Of a stretch of DNA of 64,000 bases, positions 55,300 through 64,000 are shown piece by piece (position 1 is the first letter of the stretch; each line of letters starts with the position of its first letter). This DNA comes from Hyphomicrobium sp. Lineage in GTDB: Bacteria > Pseudomonadota > Alphaproteobacteria > Rhizobiales > Hyphomicrobiaceae. The stretch lies in contig PERI01000009.1 in NCBI GenBank assembly GCA_002928515.1, positions 1 to 64,000 of the forward strand, given 5' to 3'. The position numbers and the translations under genes were made by a program. The notes under the pieces were generated by a model that did not search any database, had not been told where the DNA came from, and saw only the letters and a list, made by a program, of their open reading frames with translations.

Positions 55300-55911
55300 A
55301 TGACGCCTGAAGTGTTTGCTTCGGCAACTCTGTTTGCGGTTGCGGCGAGTTTCACGCCTGGGCCGAACAACGCGATGCTTTTAGCATCGGGTGTGAATTA
55401 TGGATTTGCGCGCACTGTTCCGCACATTGCTGGCGTGACCATTGGCTATGCCATCATGTTTGCCGCTGTCGCGTTAGGTGTCGGGCAATTTATTTTCGCG
55501 CATCCTGTACTCTATCGTAGTCTACAAATCGCCAGCGCTCTTTATCTGATCTGGTTGGCATGGCGGATTGCGACGGCTGAGGGTGATGCGCGTGTCCAAG
55601 ACAACAGCCGCCCGCAGACGTTTTTTGAAGCGGCACTGTTTCAGTGGATCAACCCTAAAGGCGTCGCTGCGGCATTGACGGCGTCTGCGAGCTTCATCAA
55701 GCCGGACACCTTTGGGCAAGATTTGGCGATCATCAGCGCTATGATTTTTATTGTGTCGCTGACTTCTGCTTCGACATGGGCGCTGTTCGGACAGGCCTTA
55801 CGCGCGGTGCTTGCCGATGCGCGCAGGCGGCACATATTTAATTATGTGATGGCGGCCGCGCTGCTTGTAACATTGTGGCCGCTACTAGCGCCTTTGCTCA
55901 AGGCAGAGTGA
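55300..55911 (+). CDS. LysE/RhtB-family exporter
   Basis: 203-residue inner-membrane protein with about six helices and the family start FTPGPNNAMLLASGVNYGFA near residue 19. The conserved FQWINPKGVAAALTA lies near 110. Family members export lysine, homoserine/threonine, leucine or other amino acids. The place right after ilvH suggests branched-chain amino acid overflow export, but that is inference. It starts 40 bases after ilvH. Confidence 0.88.
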   Translation: MTPEVFASATLFAVAASFTPGPNNAMLLASGVNYGFARTVPHIAGVTIGYAIMFAAVALGVGQFIFAHPVLYRSLQIASALYLIWLAWRIATAEGDARVQDNSRPQTFFEAALFQWINPKGVAAALTASASFIKPDTFGQDLAIISAMIFIVSLTSASTWALFGQALRAVLADARRRHIFNYVMAAALLVTLWPLLAPLLKAE

Positions 55912-55930
55912 AACCACGCCTGCGTGATTG

Positions 55931-56410
55931 TTATGGAAGCTTCGCGTTATCGTGGGCGAGAGACATGGCAGACGCCGATACGATCAACGTATCGTCTTTG
56001 GCATCGATGACCTTTTGTGTCGGCGAGCGGAAGCCAATGGTCTTTTTAGCAATCGCTGGATAGAGAGGCTCGGCGGCGGGTGGTACCGTCAATGTAATGA
56101 GAAAGGCTTGGAGACGCGCGCGGTACTGGCCGTCAACGGTTTGGTCGCAGCGGTCAGCGCCTTCGACCTTTGTGCATTGCTGCATGGTCTTGTAGGCCGC
56201 TGCTTTTTTCTCATGAAGTAGAACGGCGGTATCGACGGCTTTGATGCAGGCTTCTTCCGGAATCTTGCCAGCGGCGATGCAATCGTTGGTCGAAACGAAA
56301 ATGCCCTTCTCGGCGGGCGCCTTCACGACCTTTTTCTCTTCGGCCTTGCCGCAGCCGACGAGCGCGATCGAGGCGACGGCGGCGATGACCATGGTGCGGA
56401 GCGGAAGCAT
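55931..56410 (-). CDS. lipoprotein of the DUF1190/YgiB type
   Basis: 159 residues. The signal peptide ends in the lipobox LVGC (Cys near residue 20), so the protein is predicted to be a lipoprotein. The mature part has FVSTNDCIAAGKIPEEACIK and CTKVEGADRCDQ, the cysteine pattern of DUF1190 proteins, then a C-terminal tail. Function unknown. It is transcribed against the ilv genes and starts about 290 bases from ilvC. Confidence 0.72.
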   Translation of the reverse strand: MLPLRTMVIAAVASIALVGCGKAEEKKVVKAPAEKGIFVSTNDCIAAGKIPEEACIKAVDTAVLLHEKKAAAYKTMQQCTKVEGADRCDQTVDGQYRARLQAFLITLTVPPAAEPLYPAIAKKTIGFRSPTQKVIDAKDDTLIVSASAMSLAHDNAKLP

Positions 56411-56595
56411 GTTCGTTGGCCTTGAATTTTATGCGTATTTCTACTTCAGACACGGCACATTACATCGGGGCCTGTTAGACCCCGATTAAGGATTTGCTTC
56501 AAATTCGAAGTAAATCGCGCCAAAAGGACGCCAAGCCAAAACCTGTTGCACGAGGCGTTGAAACCGCCGGGCGTTCTGAGTAGGTTCCGGCTTGA

Positions 56596-57717
<1,122 letters not shown>

Positions 57718-57730
57718 ATTCCACAGATGC

Positions 57731-57800
57731 GGCTGATCATCGGTCAGCCAGACTATATGAAACAGCGGATGCCATTGAATTGGCTCCGCTGTTTTTATTT
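57731..57800 (+). terminator. two hairpins ending the ilvC transcript
   Basis: GGCTGA/TCAGCC (57731-57749) is followed by AAACAGCGGATGCC / GGCTCCGCTGTTT (57760-57794) with one bulge, then TTTATTTTT. The second is a typical rho-independent terminator. Confidence 0.82.
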
Positions 57801-57806
57801 TTGGAG

Positions 57807-58565
57807 CTATGACAGGTTCGTCAGTCCACGCCTCTCAAGTTCGTCTCTGACATCTGCAATTTGCAATTGTGGATTGATGGCCATCGACGAAGTGACTTCG
57901 AGATTTCGGTCTTCGAAGGCATCGCCTTTGGGATGCTCAGCCTTCCAGGATAAAATGCGCGCATCGCGAGCTCGGAGAAGTATGGCAATTTGCGGCGCGA
58001 AAAGTTGGAGTAGCGCCGTCAACCAAGCATTTGTGGTTTGGCACGGCGTCTCTCTGGTTATGCGAAACAGCGGCAGCAGCGCGATGACGTCATGCGCTGC
58101 ATAAAAGCTTTCACCGGTGACCCACCGATTGGTCGTGAACAGGCTGGTCGGGTGGCCTTCGGGGTCGGTCGAAACCGCAATCAAATGACAAACCGCGTCG
58201 CGCCCTGTGGGACGCTTGGCTCGTCCGCCATAGGGTGCAGGGCGAATGCCAGACGGAATGGCGCGCGCGCGCAGGAATGTGTGAAAATGGCCATGCTCTT
58301 CGTCGGCATGGCGATGGGAATGAAAATAATACTGCGAAGCGGTTTCTTGATCGTACACATCCCCTTCGGGATAGTGCGTGTCGCGGTTGAGAGAGCCGAC
58401 GTTTCTGGCAATGCGCGAGATCGGGCTCGTTCTGCCCGCTGATAGGGCCGTTTGGCAGGTCATGAAAATTTGACCGGCCACGGCAAGACGCATCAGGTCT
58501 TCAGTTGCCAAATTCGACAATGGGCCGTGTTCTTGGTCAGCCTGTTCATGCAAGCGTTGCAGCAT
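57807..58565 (-). CDS. histidine-rich conserved protein, unknown (DUF6969-like)
   Basis: 252 residues, cytoplasmic, with GGGAG upstream of the ATG. The centre carries YYFHSHRHADEEHGHFHTFL (about 79-98), a cluster of seven histidines with acidic residues that could bind a metal ion. DAVCHLIAVSTDPEGHPTSL and FTTNRWVTGESFYAAHDVIA follow. The His block reminds me of the DUF6969 family, but I am not certain. It stands alone, convergent with ilvC. Confidence 0.65.
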   Translation of the reverse strand: MLQRLHEQADQEHGPLSNLATEDLMRLAVAGQIFMTCQTALSAGRTSPISRIARNVGSLNRDTHYPEGDVYDQETASQYYFHSHRHADEEHGHFHTFLRARAIPSGIRPAPYGGRAKRPTGRDAVCHLIAVSTDPEGHPTSLFTTNRWVTGESFYAAHDVIALLPLFRITRETPCQTTNAWLTALLQLFAPQIAILLRARDARILSWKAEHPKGDAFEDRNLEVTSSMAINPQLQIADVRDELERRGLTNLS

Positions 58566-58762
58566 TCGGGCCTTATCTCCCTAGTCAGAGATCGACACGC
58601 AACATCACCTGCAACGCAAAAATTCAGGTATCAGTTGCCCGACTGCCCTTCGATCACGGTGATGTGATGTAAAGCATTGCAGTCTCGCACTCGTAATCTC
58701 TGCAAGTTTCACACCGATTGCGGGATGTCGCGATGCGTGTGCGCGCACATTTGGGAAGGGCG

Positions 58763-59257
58763 ATGATGTTCAGAGCTTTCAGTTTGTTTTTGGCAACGGC
58801 CGTTTTGGCAGCGGGCTTTTATTTTGCTGTCGGATCGAAAGCCGATGCGGCCAGCGAAATATATCTGTCTGGAAAATCTGAGTTTGGAGCAGACTTCGCT
58901 GCCGGTGGATACGACGTCGTGGCCTACCACAAAGATGGGGCTCCGAAAGTTGGTCGCCAAGAGTTCGCCACGGAATGGAAAAATGCGACGTGGCGCTTTT
59001 CATCGGCTGAAAATCTTGCAGACTTCAAGCAGTCGCCTGAAAAATATGCACCGCAGTATGGTGGGTACTGCGCCTATGGTCTCGCGAAGGGCTACCCAGC
59101 CCATGGCGATCCCAAGCATTGGGCGATTGTCGATGGCAAGCTGTACTTGAACTATAATGGTGATGTGCAGACGACCTGGAATAAGGATCACCAATCCTAC
59201 ATCACGGCTGCGGATAAGGCGGCTTTGAAGGTCTGGCCCAAGGCCGCAGCGAAATGA
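58763..59257 (+). CDS. secreted YHS-domain protein
   Basis: 164 residues from the ATG at 58763 (GGGAAGGG upstream); starts at 58718 and 58733 are alternatives. A membrane/signal segment (LFLATAVLAAGFYFAVGSKA) precedes a YHS-type domain with AAGGYDVVAYHKDGAPKVGR, WRFSSAENLADFKQSPEKYA and GGYCAYGLAKGYPAHGDPKH. YHS proteins of this kind are often found with copper or other metal-handling genes; none is adjacent. The conserved Tyr/Cys/His residues may bind metal. Confidence 0.82.
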   Translation: MMFRAFSLFLATAVLAAGFYFAVGSKADAASEIYLSGKSEFGADFAAGGYDVVAYHKDGAPKVGRQEFATEWKNATWRFSSAENLADFKQSPEKYAPQYGGYCAYGLAKGYPAHGDPKHWAIVDGKLYLNYNGDVQTTWNKDHQSYITAADKAALKVWPKAAAK

Positions 59258-59459
59258 GTCCGACGCACCTACTAGCGCAAAATTATTCTTCGACTGAGGC
59301 TATGGCGCTCTAGTCGTTCGCCAGGTAGCGGCGCAATAGTCACGCGATAGGCAAGGGTTGGCGTGGGTCTGTGCTCCTGTTTCGCGTGTTCTTCGAAACA
59401 ATTGCGGTGATCCCTGACAATCTTGACCATTCTGAGCGCCAGAATAGTGGGAGGGTTTT

Positions 59460-59726
59460 ATGCTGCAGCGTTTTGCTAAGCTCGTATTGATGAGTGCCAT
59501 GCTCATTGCGCCATCGGCATCATTTGCCGCTGAAGGCGAGGCACGCTCGAAAGCTGGCTGGCCAAAACCATCGCGTTCGGTTCAGTCGGGTGAAAAGCTG
59601 TGCCGTTATAAATTCTCGAATAACGAGCACACGGTGTGGGTGTGCAAGAAAGAAGAGCCATGCTGTGAGTGGGAAGCTTTGAATAATTACGTCAAGTGTG
59701 GCTCGACGATTACCGGCTGCCTATAA
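59460..59726 (+). CDS. small secreted six-cysteine protein
   Basis: 88 residues with a strong GGGAGGG eight bases before the ATG. A signal peptide (LVLMSAMLIAPSASFA) ends near residue 23. The mature 65-residue peptide holds six cysteines (LCRYKF, WVCKKEEPCCEWE, VKCGS, GCL), enough for three disulfides. No family is recognised. It is monocistronic; a structured region follows it. Confidence 0.65.
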   Translation: MLQRFAKLVLMSAMLIAPSASFAAEGEARSKAGWPKPSRSVQSGEKLCRYKFSNNEHTVWVCKKEEPCCEWEALNNYVKCGSTITGCL

Positions 59727-59761
59727 TCTTCTGAAATTTCTGCCTCAATGACGAAGAAGAA

Positions 59762-59934
59762 CTCGCGCTGCCACTCTCTTGGGGAGGGTTACGTGCGGCA
59801 GCGCGAGCGGTTCTATCGGAACCCAGCCCGTCTTCCCGTGGAATGGGATGCTGGGCCGGAGCCGACACGGGCGGCAGAGGAGCGGGGACCTCCGCCGCCC
59901 GTTACCGATGCTGCCGCTGACGCGGCATCCTCGG
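59762..59934 (+). ncRNA. candidate structured RNA: four consecutive hairpins
   Basis: Four strong stems follow one another: CTCGCGCTGCC/GGCAGCGCGAG (59762-59807, 11 bp perfect); CCCAGC/GCTGGG with inner TCCC/GGGA (59822-59855); ACGGGCGGC-A-GAGG/CCTC-C-GCCGCCCGT (59867-59902, 13 bp with one mismatch); and CCGA-TGCCGC/GCGGCA-TCGG (59905-59934). The region has weak coding evidence: a 98-codon plus-strand ORF (59748-60044) lacks a ribosome-binding site. It could be a small RNA or the 3' end of the upstream message. No family is recognised. Confidence 0.35.
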
Positions 59935-60376
59935 ATCTGGCGAAGCGTCTGCACTGCCGGATAACCGGTGGCATGACGCTGAAACTTTTACGGGGGATGC
60001 GGTTGGACAACGATCCGTGCGCGTCGCAATCTCCCGAAACCTGAATGTCACAACCGAAGACAACTCTGGTTGTTACGAAACTGGAGACCTTGACTGTCGC
60101 CCCCCGGCGACGGTGTCGTTGAGCGGGATATGAGCCAGAGATCATGACGGCCTGATGACCAAAGTGCGCGCAACGTTAGGCGCGTGAATTTTTCCACGTC
60201 GCGAGAAATCGGAAGCAATTGAAATATCAGCGCTGAGAGCATTTCACTCTATGACTCCCGAATCGGCGATCCTGGCATGGTTTCGGCCGAATGATGGCGG
60301 TATCGCGATGACTCGAACGCTATGATGTGAGTCTCCCTAAGATAACGAATGAGCGCGCCGACTATTCCAACCATCG
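59935..60376. other. intergenic region without recognised features
   Basis: About 440 bases between the hairpin cluster and the Nudix gene. Short ORFs on both strands lack ribosome-binding sites and have unlikely composition. I see no RNA gene or terminator. Confidence 0.35.
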
Positions 60377-61138
60377 ATGTGGCGATCGATTTTGATTGAG
60401 GGTCATGTGCTGACGCAATCCACGAGCATCTTGTCAAACGACGTTACATCGATGACGGCTTTGAGGCTGTGTGCGTCGCCTCAGCCTTGGGATTATGCCG
60501 ACAGGAACTGCGCTGCCATCGAGGATCATTGGCGTTCTGTCCTTGCGTCTGGCGCATCCTATTTCAATGGCACCGTCTATTTGACACGAGACATCGTGCG
60601 CGATGACACGGGTTTGAACGTGCAATTGAGCCCGGTTGCATTCAAAGCCTATCTTTACTGGCGCGATCAGGGCTTTCCTGATGTCGGGATGCTGGATGGA
60701 TTTGGCTCGGGTTTAATCCGCTCTGCCGACGGTGCCATTGTGTTGGTGCGGCAAAGGCCTGGGAATATCAATTCAGGTCTTTATTATTTGCCAGGTGGCT
60801 TCATCGATCCGCGCGACGTCGGCGCTGACGGCACGATCGATATTCGAGCCAGCGTTGTTCGCGAAGTGCAGGAGGAAACGGGGCTCGGTTCTGCCGATGT
60901 CGTTCTCGATCCAGGGTTCTGGGTCACTCGCGCAGGCGTCCAGTTATCGTTTGCGGTAGGGTTGCGTTCGTCGCTTGGTTGCGACGATTTACTGGCACAG
61001 GTCCGGCTTCATATCAGGGACCATCCTGAAGGCGAACTGGAAGACGCGTTAGTTGTGCGTGCCGCCTCGGACTACGTTGGACTGCCCATGCCACCCTATG
61101 CGCGCGCCTTGCTGTCAACGATTTTGCCAGAGACATAA
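60377..61138 (+). CDS. Nudix-domain hydrolase
   Basis: 253 residues, ATG at 60377; a GTG at 60407 preceded by GAGGG is an equally good start. The C-terminal half is a Nudix fold: GSGLIRSADGAIVLVRQRPG, YYLPGGFIDPRD, then VREVQEETGLGSADV. The REVQEETGL matches REUXEEXGU, but the first part of the box is longer than usual between the GG and the RE. The N-terminal 95 residues form an extra domain (DYADRNCAAIEDHWRSVLAS). Substrate unknown; it could be an NDP-sugar or nucleotide pyrophosphatase. Confidence 0.78.
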   Translation: MWRSILIEGHVLTQSTSILSNDVTSMTALRLCASPQPWDYADRNCAAIEDHWRSVLASGASYFNGTVYLTRDIVRDDTGLNVQLSPVAFKAYLYWRDQGFPDVGMLDGFGSGLIRSADGAIVLVRQRPGNINSGLYYLPGGFIDPRDVGADGTIDIRASVVREVQEETGLGSADVVLDPGFWVTRAGVQLSFAVGLRSSLGCDDLLAQVRLHIRDHPEGELEDALVVRAASDYVGLPMPPYARALLSTILPET

Positions 61139-61248
61139 GCGCGCCTAAGGCAAAAAACTGTTGGCGCAATTACGGAGCTGACGCATGGTGCCGCCGCTTT
61201 GGCGCGTTCGTTGAGATGCTGTCCAAGTGCTGGGGAGACGCAACACGT

Positions 61249-62160
61249 ATGCCGCTCGACTATCACATTCTTGATGTCTTCACCGAACGTGCTTATGGCG
61301 GCAATCCGCTTGCTGTGGTTCTGGATGCCGACAAACTGACTACGCCTGAGATGCAGGCCATTGCGCGCGAATTCAATTTGTCGGAAACGGTGTTTGTTTT
61401 GAAACCGACAAGTCCAGGGCACACGGCGCGCGTGCGGATTTTTACGCCGAGCCGAGAAATTCCATTTGCTGGACATCCGACATTGGGTGCCGCGGCCCTA
61501 TTGGCCGAATTGCGGATGCCGGCTGTGAATGGCGAGCACGACGCGATCATTGCTTTAGAAGAAGACATTGGCAGTGTTCGAGTTGGGATTCGGCTGCGCA
61601 CTGGCGCTGCTGCGTTCGGTGAATTCGATGCGCCGATGGTGCCTGAAAAAGTCGGCGTCATGTCCGAGTTGGAAGAGATCGCTGGCGCGCTGGGCTTGAT
61701 CCCGAACGAACTTGGTTTTGAAAATCATAAACCGATGCTGCTGAAGGGCTCGTCTGCGTTTGCATATGTGCCCGTGGCAAATCTGGATGCCATGTCAAAA
61801 GTCCGCGTTACACCGATGCACTGGGCACGCGCCTTTACCGACCGCAGTGTCGATGGGGTTTATCTTTATACGCGCCAGTGCGTCCGCGGGCAGTCGTCGT
61901 TTCACGCACGTATGTTCGCCCCTGATTTAGGCATACCGGAGGATCCGGCTACGGGGTCAGCGGCTATCGGCTTTGCGCACGTCATCCACGAATTCGATGA
62001 TCTGCCCGACGGCGTGCATCGTCGGACCATCGAACAAGGCATGGAGATGGGGCGGCCGAGCGCGATTAGCCTTGTGATGACGGTCGTGCGTGGGCGGCTG
62101 GAAACGATCCGGATCGGCGGACATGCCGTGCGTGTCGCTGAGGGTCGGTTGTTAGCCTAA
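61249..62160 (+). CDS. PhzF-family isomerase/epimerase
   Basis: 303 residues from the ATG at 61249 (MPLDYHILDVFTERAYGGNP). It has the PhzF two-domain fold: FNLSETVFV with the catalytic Glu near residue 45, VRIFTPSREIPFAGHPTLGA, and in the second half EDPATGSAAIGFAHVI. PhzF acts in phenazine synthesis, but most homologues in genomes without phenazine genes have unknown small-molecule substrates. No phenazine genes are seen here. Confidence 0.9.
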   Translation: MPLDYHILDVFTERAYGGNPLAVVLDADKLTTPEMQAIAREFNLSETVFVLKPTSPGHTARVRIFTPSREIPFAGHPTLGAAALLAELRMPAVNGEHDAIIALEEDIGSVRVGIRLRTGAAAFGEFDAPMVPEKVGVMSELEEIAGALGLIPNELGFENHKPMLLKGSSAFAYVPVANLDAMSKVRVTPMHWARAFTDRSVDGVYLYTRQCVRGQSSFHARMFAPDLGIPEDPATGSAAIGFAHVIHEFDDLPDGVHRRTIEQGMEMGRPSAISLVMTVVRGRLETIRIGGHAVRVAEGRLLA

Positions 62161-62293
62161 ATTTGACCTCGTTGGTCTATAGACAGCTTGATGCGCCACA
62201 TTCGGCGCACACTTGATTTCCGTTGATGTTTTCGGCTATTTGACGAAGAGCAGAATACCTCTGCGATACGATTTACCAGGATAGATCGGCGGC

Positions 62294-62398
62294 ATGACGC
62301 GCCAGATCCCAAGTTTTGATTTGAATTGCGCTGGGGCACAGGCCTGCGAGCGCCGACTTTTGTGCGCGGCTGTGCAGGGTCTGCTTAACAGCCCCTGA
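62294..62398 (+). CDS. putative leucine-rich leader peptide of leuA
   Basis: A 34-codon ORF (MTRQIPSFDLNCAGAQACER, then RLLCAAVQGLLNSP) starts at 62294, with GGCGG close upstream. Leucine codons occur as two adjacent pairs, CTT-TTG (62357-62362) and CTG-CTT (62381-62386), just before the stop. The TGA stop (62396-62398) lies within the 5' arm of the hairpin described next. It is placed as an attenuation leader would be, about 120 bases before leuA. Confidence 0.5.
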   Translation: MTRQIPSFDLNCAGAQACERRLLCAAVQGLLNSP

Positions 62399-62511
62399 GC
62401 CATTGAACATCCCACTTCACAGTTGGGAAACGTGCTCAGGGGTAGGTCGATTTCAGGTCAAACTTAAACAGCGGGAGCTGATCTCCTCTACGGAGCGCCC
62501 CGAGCCAAGGA
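62392..62511 (+). promoter_or_regulatory. putative translational attenuator of leuA
   Basis: GCTCAGGGG (62434-62442) can pair perfectly with CCCCTGAGC (62392-62400), which overlaps the leader stop codon. Alternatively it pairs with CCCCGAGC (62498-62505, one bulge), right beside the leuA Shine-Dalgarno AAGG (62507-62510). A small stem, TCCCACT/AGTTGGGA (62410-62428), lies in the loop of the first form. The two pairings exclude each other. No T-run follows, so control of translation is more likely than transcription termination. Confidence 0.5.
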
Positions 62512-62520
62512 TCAAACGCC

Positions 62521-64000
62521 ATGACGACCGCAACGGACAGCGCACCTTCACGTGCCAATGCCGACGACGATCATATTATCATTTTCGACACGACACTGCG
62601 CGACGGAGAACAGTGTCCCGGCGCGACCATGACATTTGAGGAAAAGTTGCACGTCGCTGAACTGCTCGACGAGATGGGCGTGGATGTGATCGAAGCTGGA
62701 TTTCCGATTGCGTCCGACGGCGATTTCGAAGCCGTGCAGGAAATTGCCAAACTGGCCAAGCATTCGGTGATTTGTGGATTGGCGCGCGCCAGCTTCAACG
62801 ACATCGATCGGGCGGGCGAAGCGATAAAACTGGCGAAGCGCGGACGTATTCACACCTTCATCGGGACGTCGCCGCTGCACCGTCAGCATCAACTGCAGAT
62901 GACGCAGGAGCAAGTGCATGAGCGGGTCATCGCGTCTGTTACGCGCGCGCGTCAGTACACCGACGATGTCGAGTGGAGCGCGATGGATGCCACGCGCACG
63001 GAACACGATTATCTGTGTCGGGTGATTGAAGCTGCGATCAAGGCCGGTGCGACAACGATCAATATTCCCGACACGGTCGGCTATGCACTGCCGGAGGAAT
63101 ATTTCGATCTCATCACGATGTTGCTGAACCGCGTGCCTGGTATGGACAAAGTGGTGATATCGACCCACTGCCATGACGATTTGGGATTGGCTGTCGCCAA
63201 CTCGCTGGCGGGCGTTCGCGCTGGCGCACGCCAGATCGAATGCACCATCAACGGTCTTGGTGAGCGGGCGGGCAATGCTGCGCTGGAAGAAATTGTCATG
63301 GCGGTTCGCACGCGTCATGATTTGCTGCCGCATCGGACCGGTATCAAAACGGAAATGCTGGCGCGGGCATCAAAGCTCGTGTCTGCGGTGACTAACTTTC
63401 CGGTTCAATACAACAAAGCCATCGTCGGCCGAAATGCGTTCGCGCACGAGAGCGGCATCCACCAGGATGGCGTCCTGAAGCACGTCGAAACATACGAGAT
63501 CATGACGCCGGAGAGCGTTGGCGTTGGCAAGTCTTCGCTGGTGATGGGCAAACACTCAGGGCGTGCAGCGTTCAAATCGAAATTGAAAGATCTTGGCTAT
63601 AGTCTCGGCGATAACGCGCTGGAAGATGCGTTCAATCGTTTCAAAGCTTTGGCTGATCGCAAAAAGCATGTTTACGACGAAGACATCGAGGCGCTCGTCG
63701 ATGAGGGCGTCGCGCATATGCACGACCGCATTAAAGTGACGGCGCTAACGGTCATTGCCGGGACGATGGGTCCGCAAACGGCGACCTTGACGCTCGATAT
63801 CGAGGGGCAATCGAAAACCGTGCAGAGTACCGGCAACGGTCCGGTCGATGCCACCTTCAACGCGATCAAAATGTTGATGCCGCATGAAGCGCGTCTCGAT
63901 CTCTATCAGGTGCACGCCGTGACCGAAGGCACGGATGCACAAGCCGAAGTGTCGGTGCGCCTGGAAGAAGAGGGGCGCGTCGTGACGGGCCGCTCGGCTG
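62521..64000 (+). CDS. leuA: 2-isopropylmalate synthase (cut by window end)
   Basis: First committed step of leucine synthesis (2-oxoisovalerate plus acetyl-CoA). 493 codons are inside the window. The frame is open to the end. The DRE-TIM barrel begins FDTTLRDGEQCPGATMTFEE (about residues 22-41), and metal ligands lie in STHCHDDLGLAVANSLAGV (His-X-His) with NGLGERAGNAALEEI. The catalytic His region is NAFAHESGIHQDGVLKH. The C-terminal allosteric domain begins near residue 400 (IKVTALTVIAGTMGPQTATL). An unusual leader precedes the ATG. Confidence 0.96.
   Translation, partial: MTTATDSAPSRANADDDHIIIFDTTLRDGEQCPGATMTFEEKLHVAELLDEMGVDVIEAGFPIASDGDFEAVQEIAKLAKHSVICGLARASFNDIDRAGEAIKLAKRGRIHTFIGTSPLHRQHQLQMTQEQVHERVIASVTRARQYTDDVEWSAMDATRTEHDYLCRVIEAAIKAGATTINIPDTVGYALPEEYFDLITMLLNRVPGMDKVVISTHCHDDLGLAVANSLAGVRAGARQIECTINGLGERAGNAALEEIVMAVRTRHDLLPHRTGIKTEMLARASKLVSAVTNFPVQYNKAIVGRNAFAHESGIHQDGVLKHVETYEIMTPESVGVGKSSLVMGKHSGRAAFKSKLKDLGYSLGDNALEDAFNRFKALADRKKHVYDEDIEALVDEGVAHMHDRIKVTALTVIAGTMGPQTATLTLDIEGQSKTVQSTGNGPVDATFNAIKMLMPHEARLDLYQVHAVTEGTDAQAEVSVRLEEEGRVVTGRSA

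Noticed and set aside
59748-60044. 98-codon plus-strand ORF (and a minus-strand ORF at 59813-60145)
   Set aside because: No ribosome-binding site, Arg/Pro-rich random-looking composition, and the region is dominated by hairpins.

Overview
The window looks like chromosomal core sequence from an alphaproteobacterium of the order Hyphomicrobiales (Rhizobiales). Evidence: a CckA hybrid kinase beside a FliO/MopB-like gene, a low-cysteine DksA, the F1-ATPase inhibitor zeta subunit (DUF1476), small secreted basic proteins of rhizobial type, an Omp2b-like porin, and the separate purS/purQ/short-purL arrangement. A 29-codon pqqA-like peptide gene and meaB would suit a methylotrophic or PQQ- and B12-using member such as the Hyphomicrobiaceae; that placement is inference. 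I saw no rRNA, tRNA, CRISPR array, transposase or prophage.

Layout. 1-8.6 kb: edge of a secreted-protein gene, a small membrane protein, opgGH (periplasmic glucans), ycjX plus a ycjF-like gene, a 28-residue membrane peptide and a MoxR ATPase. 8.7-18.2 kb: dksA-like, a CtrA-type box, a FliO-like gene, cckA, recA, alaS. 18.2-25.3 kb: icd, a TrmJ-like methyltransferase with an unusual N-terminal domain, rpsD, a PqiA-like protein and the grxD-bolA pair. 25.3-28.9 kb: orphan pqqA-like gene, DUF2147, small secreted proteins, an FKBP isomerase, a paired palindromic element and an A+T-rich HEPN/AbiU2-like gene. 28.9-38 kb: purL, purQ, purS, purC and purB, split by small secreted-protein genes on the other strand, plus the zeta subunit. 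38.8-48.8 kb: an orphan ABC solute-binding protein, AGCS symporter, CDGSH protein, MeaB, LOG protein, LysM/coiled-coil protein and an Atm1-type ABC exporter. 48.9-50.6 kb: a cobalamin riboswitch in front of a porin. 50.6-64 kb: miaA, ilvB, ilvH, ilvC and leuA (cut by the window end) with small envelope and metabolic genes between them.

Genes that work together: OpgG/OpgH; PurC/PurS/PurQ/PurL/PurB; IlvB/IlvH/IlvC/LeuA for branched-chain amino acids; and GrxD/BolA in Fe-S handling.

The most interesting signals are regulatory or very small. (1) leuA has a leucine-rich 34-codon leader peptide and two mutually exclusive pairings, which reads as a translational attenuator. (2) A free-standing pqqA-like gene has its own promoter and terminators. 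(3) A B12 riboswitch controls a porin. (4) A 17-bp hairpin holds the Shine-Dalgarno of miaA. (5) A string of strong hairpins at 59.8-59.9 kb may be a structured RNA. (6) A CtrA-consensus site sits inside a perfect palindrome. All structures and family assignments were read by eye; no alignments or folding energies were computed.
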